64,000 bases of DNA from Thiohalobacter sp. (GTDB lineage: Bacteria > Pseudomonadota > Gammaproteobacteria > Thiohalobacterales > Thiohalobacteraceae): assembly GCF_027000115.1 (NCBI RefSeq), contig NZ_JALTON010000061.1, positions 1 to 64,000 on the forward strand, read 5' to 3'. Below, in pieces: positions 1 to 8,075 of the stretch. A model generated the notes under the pieces. It saw nothing but the letters and a program-made list of their open reading frames with translations, made no database searches and had not been told where the DNA came from. Position numbers and translations under genes: made by a program. Position 1 is the first letter of the stretch; the number at the start of each line of letters is the position of its first letter.

Positions 1-6
1 GGGAGC

Positions 7-1284
7 ATGCTGAAAACGGAAGATGCCCGCATCGCAGTGATCGGGCTGGGTTATGTGGGATTGCCGCTGGCAGTGGCGTTCGGCCGGTACTATCCGACGG
101 TCGGCTTCGACGTCAACAGCAGACGCATTGCCGAGCTGAAGGCGGGCCAGGACGAGACGTTGGAGGTGTCGGAAGAGGAGCTCAAGGCGGCCACGCAGCT
201 CAGCTATACGGACCAGGCTGCGGAAGCTGCGGACTGCAATGTGTACATCGCCACCGTGCCCACGCCCATCGACCAGGCGCGCCGCCCGGACCTGCGCCCG
301 CTGGAATCGGCCAGCCGCACCATCGGCCGGCTGATCTCGCCCGGTGATGTCGCCATTTTCGAGTCGACTGTCTATCCGGGCGCAACCGAGGAGGTGTGCG
401 TGCCCATCATCGAGCGCGAATCGGGCCTCCGCTTCAACGAGGACTTCTTCGTCGGTTACAGCCCCGAGCGCATCAACCCCGGCGACAAGGAACACAGGGT
501 AGAGAATATCCTCAAGGTGACCTCCGGTTCCACGCCCGAGGCAGCCGAGTTCGTCGATGCGCTTTATCGCAGCATCATCACCGCGGGTACCCACAAGGCC
601 GGCAGTATCCGGGTCGCCGAGGCGGCCAAGGTCATCGAGAACACCCAGCGTGACGTCAACATCGCCCTGGTCAACGAGCTGGCGCTGATCTTCGAGCGCC
701 TCGGCATCGATACCGAGGCGGTGCTCAAGGCCGCCGGCACCAAGTGGAACTTCCTGCCCTTCCGGCCAGGCCTGGTGGGCGGGCACTGCATCGGTGTCGA
801 TCCCTATTACCTGACCCACAAGGCCCAGGAGATCGGCTACCATCCGGAGGTGATTCTCGCCGGACGACGCATCAACGACGGCATGGGCGCGCATGTGGCG
901 GGGCGGGTGGTCAAGCTGATGACCCAGCGCCGGGTGCACGTCGTCAATGCCAACATCCTGGTGCTCGGTCTCACCTTCAAGGAAAACTGTCCGGATCTGC
1001 GCAACACCCGGGTGATCGACGTGATCCGGGAATTCGAGGACTATCATGCCCGGGTCGATGTGTTCGATCCCTGGGTGGATCCCGACGAGGCCGAGGCCGA
1101 ATACGGCATTCGCCCGATCGACGAGCCGGCGCCCGGTACCTATGACGCCATCATTCTTGCCGTCGCCCACCGCCAGTTCAGCGACATGGGCGTCGAGCAG
1201 GTGCGGGCGCTGGGCCGGCCGCATGCCGTGCTGTTCGACGTGAAATACCTGTTCCCGGCCGATCAGGTCGATGGCCGCCTCTGA
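7..1284 (+). CDS. tviB: UDP-N-acetylglucosamine 6-dehydrogenase, TviB/VipA type
   Basis: A 425-residue nucleotide-sugar dehydrogenase. The N-terminal NAD-binding Rossmann motif GLGYVGLP lies at residues 13-20, and the catalytic cysteine is C261 within [12 protein letters not shown]. The length, the NTQRD and [10 protein letters not shown] blocks and the C-terminal ending fit TviB of the Vi antigen pathway, which oxidises UDP-GlcNAc to UDP-GlcNAcA (family knowledge). The ATG at 7 follows a GGGAG ribosome site that sits at the window edge, so the gene is complete but its promoter is not visible. The next gene, a nucleotide-sugar epimerase, starts 26 bases downstream, so the two probably supply acidic sugars to the polymer. 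A UDP-GalNAc or UDP-ManNAc substrate cannot be excluded from sequence alone. Confidence 0.88.
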   Translation: MLKTEDARIAVIGLGYVGLPLAVAFGRYYPTVGFDVNSRRIAELKAGQDETLEVSEEELKAATQLSYTDQAAEAADCNVYIATVPTPIDQARRPDLRPLESASRTIGRLISPGDVAIFESTVYPGATEEVCVPIIERESGLRFNEDFFVGYSPERINPGDKEHRVENILKVTSGSTPEAAEFVDALYRSIITAGTHKAGSIRVAEAAKVIENTQRDVNIALVNELALIFERLGIDTEAVLKAAGTKWNFLPFRPGLVGGHCIGVDPYYLTHKAQEIGYHPEVILAGRRINDGMGAHVAGRVVKLMTQRRVHVVNANILVLGLTFKENCPDLRNTRVIDVIREFEDYHARVDVFDPWVDPDEAEAEYGIRPIDEPAPGTYDAIILAVAHRQFSDMGVEQVRALGRPHAVLFDVKYLFPADQVDGRL

Positions 1285-1310
1285 CGGGCGGTGCAAATCA
1301 AGGAGTCAAC

Positions 1311-2318
1311 ATGAAGATACTCATCACGGGCGCTGCCGGCTTCATCGGCTCGGCGCTGGCGCTGCGGTTGCTGGAGCGCGGCGACGAGGTCGTTGGTATC
1401 GACAACCTGAACGACTACTACGATGTCAGCCTGAAGCAGGCGCGGCTGGCCCGCACTGCCGAGCACCCGCGCTTCACCGATCTGCGTATCGATCTCGAGG
1501 ACCGCGCCGCAGTGGCCGAGGCCTTCGCCAGCCACCGGCCCGACCGGGTAGTCAATCTGGCGGCGCAGGCCGGTGTGCGCTACTCGCTGGAGAATCCCCA
1601 CGCCTACGTCGACACCAACGTGGTCGGCTTCGTCAACGTACTGGAGGGCTGTCGACACAATGGTGTGGAGCACCTGGTCTATGCCTCCAGCAGCTCGGTC
1701 TACGGCGCCAACACCCGGATGCCGTTCTCGGTGCACGACAATGTCGATCACCCTGTCAGTCTGTACGCGGCGACCAAGAAGGCCAACGAGCTGATGGCAC
1801 ACACCTACAGCCATCTCTACCGGCTGCCGGTGACCGGACTGCGCTTCTTCACCGTCTATGGTCCCTGGGGCCGGCCGGACATGGCGCTGTTCAAGTTCAC
1901 CCGCAACATTCTCGAGGGCAAGCCCATCGACGTGTTCAACTACGGCAGGCATCGCCGTGACTTCACCTACATCGACGACATCGTCGAAGGCGTGATCCGG
2001 ACGCTGGACCGCATCCCCGAACCCAACCCCGAATGGAACGGCGATGCCCCGGATCCGGGCAGCAGCAATGCACCCTACCGGCTCTACAACATCGGCAACA
2101 ACCAGCCGGTGGAGCTGATGCACTACATCGAGGTGCTGGAGGACTGCCTGGGCCGCAAGGCGGAGAAGAACCTGTTGCCGCTGCAGCCCGGAGACGTGCC
2201 GGATACCTATGCCAACGTCGAGGATCTGGTGCGCGACGTCGGCTACAAGCCGGCCACCCCGGTGGAGGAGGGGGTGCGCAACTTCGTCGACTGGTATCGG
2301 GACTTCTACAAGGTCTGA
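1311..2318 (+). CDS. NAD-dependent epimerase, UDP-glucuronate 4-epimerase-like
   Basis: A 335-residue extended short-chain dehydrogenase. The NAD-binding TGAAGFIG motif is at residues 6-13 and the catalytic YxxxK pair is Y152/K156. The NDYYDVSLK block after the second beta strand and the [12 protein letters not shown] block are typical of UDP-GlcA 4-epimerases (Cap1J/WbnF group), which make UDP-GalA. It is less like TviC, the partner expected for TviB, so whether it acts on UDP-GlcA or UDP-GlcNAcA is open. It has a clear AGGAG site ahead of the ATG. No UDP-glucose dehydrogenase lies in this window, so UDP-GlcA would have to come from elsewhere. Confidence 0.85.
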   Translation: MKILITGAAGFIGSALALRLLERGDEVVGIDNLNDYYDVSLKQARLARTAEHPRFTDLRIDLEDRAAVAEAFASHRPDRVVNLAAQAGVRYSLENPHAYVDTNVVGFVNVLEGCRHNGVEHLVYASSSSVYGANTRMPFSVHDNVDHPVSLYAATKKANELMAHTYSHLYRLPVTGLRFFTVYGPWGRPDMALFKFTRNILEGKPIDVFNYGRHRRDFTYIDDIVEGVIRTLDRIPEPNPEWNGDAPDPGSSNAPYRLYNIGNNQPVELMHYIEVLEDCLGRKAEKNLLPLQPGDVPDTYANVEDLVRDVGYKPATPVEEGVRNFVDWYRDFYKV

Positions 2319-2324
2319 TGGCAA

Positions 2325-2819
2325 ATGGCAACGGCGGCAGAGCGGCTGAGGGATGATCTGTCGGCCCTGCTGCATGATCCGGAATTCGTCGAGGGCCGCG
2401 ACTGGCGCGAGCGTCGTCTGGTGGCGGGGGAGACCCTGTTCTCGGAAGGCAGTCCCGGGGACAGCCTCTACCTGCTGGAGGAAGGCGCGGTGCGGGTGAC
2501 GGGCGGCGTGGAACTGGACCGGGGCAGGCGCATCCAGCCAGGGGTGTGCGACCTCGGGTCCGGCGCCGTTTTCGGTGAGGTCGTGCTGTTCGACGAGGGG
2601 CCGCGATCGGCCACGGTGATGGCGGTCCGCGACAGTCGGTTGATCGAGATCGACGGGGCGGCGCTGCTACGGTTTCTTGACATGCACCCCGAGCGTGGCT
2701 ACCGCATTCTGCGAGGTCTGATTGCGGTCATGGTGGGGCGACTGCGGGCCACCAACCGCAAACTGCTCAGTCTGCTGGCCTGGGGTCTGAAGGCGCATGA
2801 CATCGACAGCCAGTTGTAG
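2325..2819 (+). CDS. Stand-alone cyclic-nucleotide-binding-domain protein
   Basis: A 164-residue protein that is almost entirely a CRP-type cNMP-binding beta roll. It has GETLFSEGSPGDSLYLLEEG near the start, and FGEVVLF...PRSATV corresponds to the phosphate-binding cassette (residues about 82-100). There is no DNA-binding helix-turn-helix and no visible output domain after the final helix. It begins six bases after the epimerase stop, so it is probably co-transcribed with the sugar genes. It may sense cAMP, c-di-GMP or another ligand, or act as a protein-interaction module; the sequence does not decide. A second CNBD lies in the fusion protein at 14380-15612. Confidence 0.8.
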   Translation: MATAAERLRDDLSALLHDPEFVEGRDWRERRLVAGETLFSEGSPGDSLYLLEEGAVRVTGGVELDRGRRIQPGVCDLGSGAVFGEVVLFDEGPRSATVMAVRDSRLIEIDGAALLRFLDMHPERGYRILRGLIAVMVGRLRATNRKLLSLLAWGLKAHDIDSQL

Positions 2820-3099
2820 AGCGTCATCTGGCGGGCCGTTCAAGGTCGCGGATTTCCAGACGATACAGTCCCCTGAACAGGGAAGTCTGGGGACAAGGCG
2901 CCGTCCCTGTAAGAAAAAGCTTACAAACACTGTAGGCCGGGCACGATAGCCTTTGTCTCTGCCTTCCCTTCCCGGGTTTCCGCCATAAAATCGTCATTCG
3001 CTGCGCGGAAACCTCCGCGGGTCCGAATCGGCCCACCGATCACAATGAAGGGGAGATCCGCGTCGTACTTCAGGCAGGTTGGAAGTACCGCACACCATC
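2820..3099. promoter_or_regulatory. Intergenic control region before the sugar transferase
   Basis: A 280-base non-coding gap, more AT-rich in its centre than the flanking genes. It holds the perfect inverted repeat at 2908-2925 (listed separately). I found no convincing -10/-35 pair. A GGGCACG block at 2939-2945 resembles a sigma-54 -24 element but has no GC at the required distance. Confidence 0.4.
2908..2925. promoter_or_regulatory. Perfect inverted repeat TGTAAG-N6-CTTACA
   Basis: The arms TGTAAG and CTTACA match perfectly around six bases, about 175 bases upstream of the sugar transferase ATG. The right side contains AAGCTT followed by ACA, as does the palindrome at 10967-10983 upstream of the PEP-CTERM gene. 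I infer a regulator binding site, with PrsR as the obvious candidate. Confidence 0.5.
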
Positions 3100-4500
3100 A
3101 TGGCCACCATCAGACTGTTTCGGCACTACATCCCCATGGCCTACGTCCTGCTGGGGATGCTGGAGGCGCTTGCCTTCGTCCTGGCATTTCATGCTGGCGT
3201 CGAGATCCGCTTCTGGAACGCGGACCCGGCGACCGTCGAGAAGGTTCTGCCCATCTTCCCCAAGGCCATGGTTTTCGCCGCGGCCCTGATTCTCAGCATG
3301 GGGGCGATGGGCCTCTATCAGCGACACACCCGCGACGGCTTCGAAGGCCTGCTGCTGCGGACACTGGCCGCGTTTGCGCTCAGCCTGTTGCCGCTGGCAC
3401 TGATATTCTACTTTGCGCCCGGCCTGTACCTGGGCCGCGGCGCGCTGGCGCTGGCCTATCTGCTGTCTCTGCTCGCCGTGGCGTTGCTGCGGGCCATCTT
3501 TCTCCGCGTCAGCGACCAGTCCCTGCTCAAGCGCCGGGTGCTGGTGCTGGGTACCGGGAAGAAGGCGGCCATGATCCGCGGCTACCGCCGCGCCAGCGAC
3601 ATGCCCGGGCTCAACATCCTGGGTTACGTGCGCATGGGTGACAAGGACGAGAACATCGAGCGCGAGGCCATCATCGAGCTGGACCGGCCCCTGCCCGAAT
3701 TCGTGCGCGAGCACGACATCGACGAGCTGGTCGTGGCCGTGGATGATCGCCGGCGGCGGCTGCCGGTGCAGGCGCTGCTCGACTGCAAGATGAGCGGCAT
3801 CGAGGTGGTCGACCTGCTCAGCTTCTTCGAGCGCGAGATGGGCGAGGTCAAGCTGGATATTCTTGATCCTTCCTGGCTGTTTCTGTCCGACGGCTTTCAG
3901 CGCGGCGCCCTGCGGGCCTACGGCAAGCGCCTGTTCGACGTGACCGCAACCCTGTTGATGATGCCCTTCATGCTGCCACTGATGGGGCTGGTGGCGCTGG
4001 CCGTGTATCTGGAGAGCGGCTGCCGTGGCCCCGTCCTCTACTACCAGACCCGCGTGGGCGAGAATGGCAAGCCCTTCCGCATCGTCAAGTTCCGCTCCAT
4101 GAGCGTGGATGCCGAGAAAAACGGTGCCCAATGGGCCAGCGAGGGCGACAGCCGCATCACGCGGGTCGGGCATGTCATCCGCAAGGTAAGGCTCGATGAG
4201 CTGCCGCAGTTGTTCAACATCCTCAAGGGCGACATGAGCTTCGTCGGACCCAGGCCCGAGCGGCCCGAATTCGTCGAGAAGCTGGAGAAGAAGATTCCCT
4301 ACTACGGCGAACGGCATCGCGTGAAACCCGGTCTCACCGGCTGGGCGCAGATCAGCTACCAGTACGGGGCATCGGATGAGGACGCCTTTCGCAAGCACCA
4401 GTATGACCTCTATTATGTGAAGAACTACAGCCTGCTGCTGGACCTGCTGATCCTGGTGCAGACGGCCGAGGTCGTGCTCATGGGCAAGGGTGCGCACTGA
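3100..4500 (+). CDS. XrtA-associated undecaprenyl-phosphate sugar phosphotransferase (EpsB2 type)
   Basis: Initiates the lipid-linked repeat unit by moving a sugar phosphate to undecaprenyl phosphate in the inner membrane. The 466-residue protein has about four N-terminal membrane helices, a middle Rossmann-like segment (LVLGTGKKA, near residue 155) and a C-terminal bacterial sugar transferase domain (about 275-466). That domain shows KRLFDV, KFRSM, DELPQLFNILKGDMSFVGPRPERPEF and the final PGLTGWAQ block. The architecture matches the exosortase-associated family TIGR03013. I place the start at ATG 3100; an in-frame TTG at 3079 would add seven residues. It leads the prsK-prsR-prsT gene set. 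Confidence 0.9.
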   Translation: MATIRLFRHYIPMAYVLLGMLEALAFVLAFHAGVEIRFWNADPATVEKVLPIFPKAMVFAAALILSMGAMGLYQRHTRDGFEGLLLRTLAAFALSLLPLALIFYFAPGLYLGRGALALAYLLSLLAVALLRAIFLRVSDQSLLKRRVLVLGTGKKAAMIRGYRRASDMPGLNILGYVRMGDKDENIEREAIIELDRPLPEFVREHDIDELVVAVDDRRRRLPVQALLDCKMSGIEVVDLLSFFEREMGEVKLDILDPSWLFLSDGFQRGALRAYGKRLFDVTATLLMMPFMLPLMGLVALAVYLESGCRGPVLYYQTRVGENGKPFRIVKFRSMSVDAEKNGAQWASEGDSRITRVGHVIRKVRLDELPQLFNILKGDMSFVGPRPERPEFVEKLEKKIPYYGERHRVKPGLTGWAQISYQYGASDEDAFRKHQYDLYYVKNYSLLLDLLILVQTAEVVLMGKGAH

Positions 4501-4547
4501 GGGCCGTGAGCGAGTCGCCCCCGAGTCTTGCCGAGGAAGCCTGAATC

Positions 4548-6644
4548 TTGGCCGGAAACGCCACCCAACCGGATGTGATCAGCCTGGGCTACCTGCTCTG
4601 CGCAGTGGCATTCCTTGTCCTGAGCCTGCTGCTGGCAACCAGCTGGAAGGGACGGATGCGCGGCGGGCTGATGCTCACGGCCACCGGGATGAGCACGCTC
4701 TGGGCAGGGGCGTTGGCGGCACTGGCCTTCCGGCCCGCTCTGCAACCACTGGCCGCGCTCGCCGAGGCCGGCCGCTACGCGGCCTGGGGGGCCTTCCTGC
4801 TCGCGCTGCTGCGAACCCAGGCGGCAGCCCGCGAGCGGCTGGCGCTGTCGAGCCCCAGGGTTGTCGGTGCCTTTGTCCTGTGCGCGCTGCTGGGGGTGAT
4901 TCCGCTGTTGCCCGAGAGCTGGCTGGCGAAGGTGCCCCGCCAGGGCTTTTTCGCCGGTTACCTGCTGTTGTCCATAGGCGGCCTGTGGCTGGTGGAAATG
5001 CTGTTTCGCAATACCCGTCCCGATCAGCGCTGGGGCATCAAGTTCCTGTGCTTCGGTCTGGGTGCACTGTTTGCATACGACTTTTTTCTCTATTCCCATG
5101 CCGTGCTGTTCGGTTTCCTCGAGACCGACCTGTGGGCGGCACGCGGACTGGTCAACGCCCTGGTGGTGCCGCTGCTCGCGGTGACCGCGGCCCGCAATCC
5201 GGACTGGTCACTGGACATCTTCGTGTCCCGCCGCATGGTGGTGCATACGGCAACGCTGGTGGTCACCGGCCTGTACCTGATCGGCATGGCCGCGGCCGGC
5301 TACTACATCCGCAATTTCGGCGGTGCCTGGGGCGCCGTGCTGCAGGTCACCTTCCTGTTCGCGGCCCTGCTGGGCCTGCTGGTGCTGCTGTTCTCCGGTC
5401 ACGCCCGTGCCCGCATCCGGGTATTCCTCAACAAGCATTTCTTCAACTACCGCTACGACTACCGCGAGGAATGGCTGCGCTTCACCCGCACGCTGGGTAC
5501 CTGTCGCAGCGAGCCGGACGCACGGGAATGCCTGGTCCGCGCGCTGGCCACGCTGGTGGACAGCGCCGGCGGCGTGCTCTTTGCCCGCCAGGGCGGCTCC
5601 GACTACCGGCCGGTGGCGCACTGGAACCTTCCGGAGCCGGTCCGGGCCGAGGTGAGTGGCGATGCGCCACTGGTGCGGTTCCTGAGCGAGCGTGGCTGGG
5701 TCATCGACCGCGATGAGTGGCAGGCCAACCCCGAACTCTACGAGGGCCTCGATCTGCCGGACTGGTTTGCCGAGGGTGCGCAGGCCTGGCTGCTGGTGCC
5801 TCTGTTCGATGCCGATGACCTGCTCGGTTTCGTGGTGCTGGCGCGCCCGCTGGCCCCGGTGAAAGTGAACTGGGAGGTGCACGATCTGCTCAAGACGGCG
5901 GCTGGACAGGCAGCCACCTATCTGGGCCAGCTCGAGGCACTGGAGGCCCTCTCCGAAGCACGGCAGTTCGAGGGCTTCCACCGTCTATCCGCCTTCATCC
6001 TGCACGATCTCAAGAACATCATCGCGCAGCAGTCCCTGATCACCCGCAGCGCGGCCCGCCACCGCGACAATCCGGCCTTTGTCGACGATGCCCTGGGGGT
6101 GATGGAACATTCGGTCAACAAGATGCAACGTCTGCTCGATCTGCTCAAGGGCGGCATGGTCAACCGACGTCCGGTCCAGTTCGACCTGGCCCGAGTGATC
6201 GAGGAGGTGGTCGGTGAAGCCGCTGGCTCGGTACCCGTGCCCCGCTTCGACAACCGGGCGGGCGAGGCACCCCTGGTGGCTGATCTCGACCGGGTGCGGG
6301 CCGCCATCCGCAACCTGGTGCAGAATGCGCAACAGGCCACCGATGCCGGCGGGCGGGTCGATGTCCGCCTGTGGCGCGAGCATGGTAAGCTGGTAGTCGA
6401 GGTTGCCGATACCGGCTGCGGCATGGATGCGGCCTTCATTCGCGAACGCCTGTTCCGGCCCTTCGATACCACCAAGGGCGATACCGGGATGGGTATTGGT
6501 GCCTACGAGACCCGGGAATGGGCACGATCCATGGGGGGCGATCTGGCCGTGGACAGCACGCCGGGCGAAGGGTCCCGCTTCCGGCTGTGGGTGCCGGACC
6601 CGGCGCTGGAAGGCGAAACGGAAGCGGGCATGGAGACGGGGTAG
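4548..6644 (+). CDS. prsK: PEP-CTERM system histidine kinase PrsK
   Basis: A 698-residue membrane sensor kinase. Residues about 10-290 form eight or so hydrophobic helices, about 330-465 look like a GAF domain, the phospho-acceptor H486 sits in ILHDLKN, and the ATPase domain (about 560-690) shows the N box NLVQNAQQA and the G boxes DTGCGMD and GDTGMGIGAYE. This order defines PrsK (TIGR02916). The start is a TTG at 4548: an in-frame stop lies just upstream at 4542 and a GAGGAAG site sits eight bases before it. In Zoogloea, PrsK with PrsR and RpoN controls PEP-CTERM gene expression and flocculation (literature). The signal it senses is unknown. Confidence 0.92.
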   Translation: MAGNATQPDVISLGYLLCAVAFLVLSLLLATSWKGRMRGGLMLTATGMSTLWAGALAALAFRPALQPLAALAEAGRYAAWGAFLLALLRTQAAARERLALSSPRVVGAFVLCALLGVIPLLPESWLAKVPRQGFFAGYLLLSIGGLWLVEMLFRNTRPDQRWGIKFLCFGLGALFAYDFFLYSHAVLFGFLETDLWAARGLVNALVVPLLAVTAARNPDWSLDIFVSRRMVVHTATLVVTGLYLIGMAAAGYYIRNFGGAWGAVLQVTFLFAALLGLLVLLFSGHARARIRVFLNKHFFNYRYDYREEWLRFTRTLGTCRSEPDARECLVRALATLVDSAGGVLFARQGGSDYRPVAHWNLPEPVRAEVSGDAPLVRFLSERGWVIDRDEWQANPELYEGLDLPDWFAEGAQAWLLVPLFDADDLLGFVVLARPLAPVKVNWEVHDLLKTAAGQAATYLGQLEALEALSEARQFEGFHRLSAFILHDLKNIIAQQSLITRSAARHRDNPAFVDDALGVMEHSVNKMQRLLDLLKGGMVNRRPVQFDLARVIEEVVGEAAGSVPVPRFDNRAGEAPLVADLDRVRAAIRNLVQNAQQATDAGGRVDVRLWREHGKLVVEVADTGCGMDAAFIRERLFRPFDTTKGDTGMGIGAYETREWARSMGGDLAVDSTPGEGSRFRLWVPDPALEGETEAGMETG

Positions 6645-6649
6645 GGAAG

Positions 6650-8017
6650 GTGACTGGGGAACGGAAGACACTGCTGGTCGTGGAGGACGACCCGGGGTTG
6701 CAGAGTGCCCTGAAGTGGGCCTTCGAGGGCTTCGAGGTGGTCACCGCCGAGGATCGGGCGAGCGCCATGGCCCAATTGCGCCGTCACGAGCCCGCAGTTG
6801 TCACCCTGGATCTCGGCCTGCCGCCCGATGCGGGCGGGGCCAGCGAGGGCCTGGCCACGCTGAACGAGATCCTGGCCGCGCGGCCGCACACCAAGGTCAT
6901 TGTCGTCACCGGCAACAACGACAACGAGAATGCCCTCAAGGCCACCGCCTCCGGCGCCTTCCTGTTCTGCCAGAAGCCGGTCGACCCCGAACTGCTCGGC
7001 TTCATCGTCGATCGTGCCTGGCAGCTGCACGAGCTGGAACGGGAGAACCGCAGCCTGGCCGGTGCCGGGAGCGCGCCGCTCAAGGGCATCATCGCCACCA
7101 GTCCACAGATGCTCAGTGTCTGCCGCACGGTGGAGAAGGTGGCACCGACCGACGCGACCGTGCTGCTGCTTGGCGAGAGCGGCACCGGCAAGGAACTGCT
7201 GGCCCGCGCCCTGCACGATCTCAGCCCGCGCCGGGACGGACCCTGGATGGCCATCAACTGTGCCGCCATTCCCGAAAATCTGCTCGAAAGCGAGCTGTTC
7301 GGCTATGAAAAGGGGGCCTTTACCGGTGCTGCCAAGACCACGCCCGGTACTGTCGAGTGTGCCGACGGCGGCACCTTGTTCCTGGACGAGGTCGGTGATC
7401 TGCCGCAGCCGCTGCAGGCCAAGCTGCTGCGCTTCCTGCAGGAGCGAGTCATCACCCGCGTGGGTGGTCGCAAGGAGATTCCTGTCGATGTGCGGGTGGT
7501 CTGCGCCACGCACCAGAACCTCCCCGACCGTATCGCCCAGGGCGAATTCCGCGAAGACCTCTATTACCGCATCAGCGAGATCAGTATCGCCATTCCCGGC
7601 CTGCGCGACCGCGAAGGTGAAGTCGTGGTGCTCGCCAGCCATTTTCTCAACCAGTTCGCCCAGGATATGAAAAAGGGCACACTGAGTTTCAGCGACGATG
7701 CGCTGGCTGCGCTCGAACAGCATCCCTGGCCCGGTAACGTGCGTGAGCTCGAGAATCGCGTGAAGCGGGCCGTGATCATGGCCGAGGGCAAGCAGGTGAC
7801 CGCGGCGGACCTGGAACTTGCACCGGCCGAGCAGGATCCCATGCCCTTCAATCTGCGGCAGGTGCGGGAGGAGGCCGAGTCACGGGCCCTGATCCGGGCC
7901 TACCGCCACACCGGCGGCAATGTATCCCAGGCAGCCGAGTTGCTGGGCATCACGCGGCCGACGTTCTACGCGCTGATCAAGAAGTACAACCTGGATATCC
8001 AGGCAGGCAACGGCTGA
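6650..8017 (+). CDS. prsR: PEP-CTERM-box response regulator PrsR (sigma-54 activator)
   Basis: A 455-residue NtrC-type regulator. The receiver domain (about 5-125) has the acidic VVEDD patch and phospho-acceptor D54 in TLDLGLP. The AAA+ domain shows Walker A GESGTGKE and an intact GAFTGA loop, which contacts sigma-54. A Fis-type helix-turn-helix (NVSQAAELLGITRPTFYALI) ends the protein. I choose GTG 6650, five bases after the prsK stop, because a start further upstream would run through prsK with no receiver homology; 455 residues is normal for TIGR02915. Its likely target is the sigma-54 promoter at 11067-11082. Confidence 0.92.
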   Translation: MTGERKTLLVVEDDPGLQSALKWAFEGFEVVTAEDRASAMAQLRRHEPAVVTLDLGLPPDAGGASEGLATLNEILAARPHTKVIVVTGNNDNENALKATASGAFLFCQKPVDPELLGFIVDRAWQLHELERENRSLAGAGSAPLKGIIATSPQMLSVCRTVEKVAPTDATVLLLGESGTGKELLARALHDLSPRRDGPWMAINCAAIPENLLESELFGYEKGAFTGAAKTTPGTVECADGGTLFLDEVGDLPQPLQAKLLRFLQERVITRVGGRKEIPVDVRVVCATHQNLPDRIAQGEFREDLYYRISEISIAIPGLRDREGEVVVLASHFLNQFAQDMKKGTLSFSDDALAALEQHPWPGNVRELENRVKRAVIMAEGKQVTAADLELAPAEQDPMPFNLRQVREEAESRALIRAYRHTGGNVSQAAELLGITRPTFYALIKKYNLDIQAGNG

Positions 8018-8075
8018 ACTTCGTGCCGCACAGGCAGCCGGTCCCGGGAACTTGACGAAGGAGAGGTTCTACAGC

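Noticed and set aside
2939-2955. GGGCACG block resembling a sigma-54 -24 element before the sugar transferase
   Set aside because: No GC dinucleotide lies ten bases after the GG; the nearest TTTG is two bases too far and sigma-54 spacing is strict.
3070-4497. A 475-codon minus-strand open frame across the sugar transferase
   Set aside because: His/Gln-rich antisense translation of a conserved enzyme gene.
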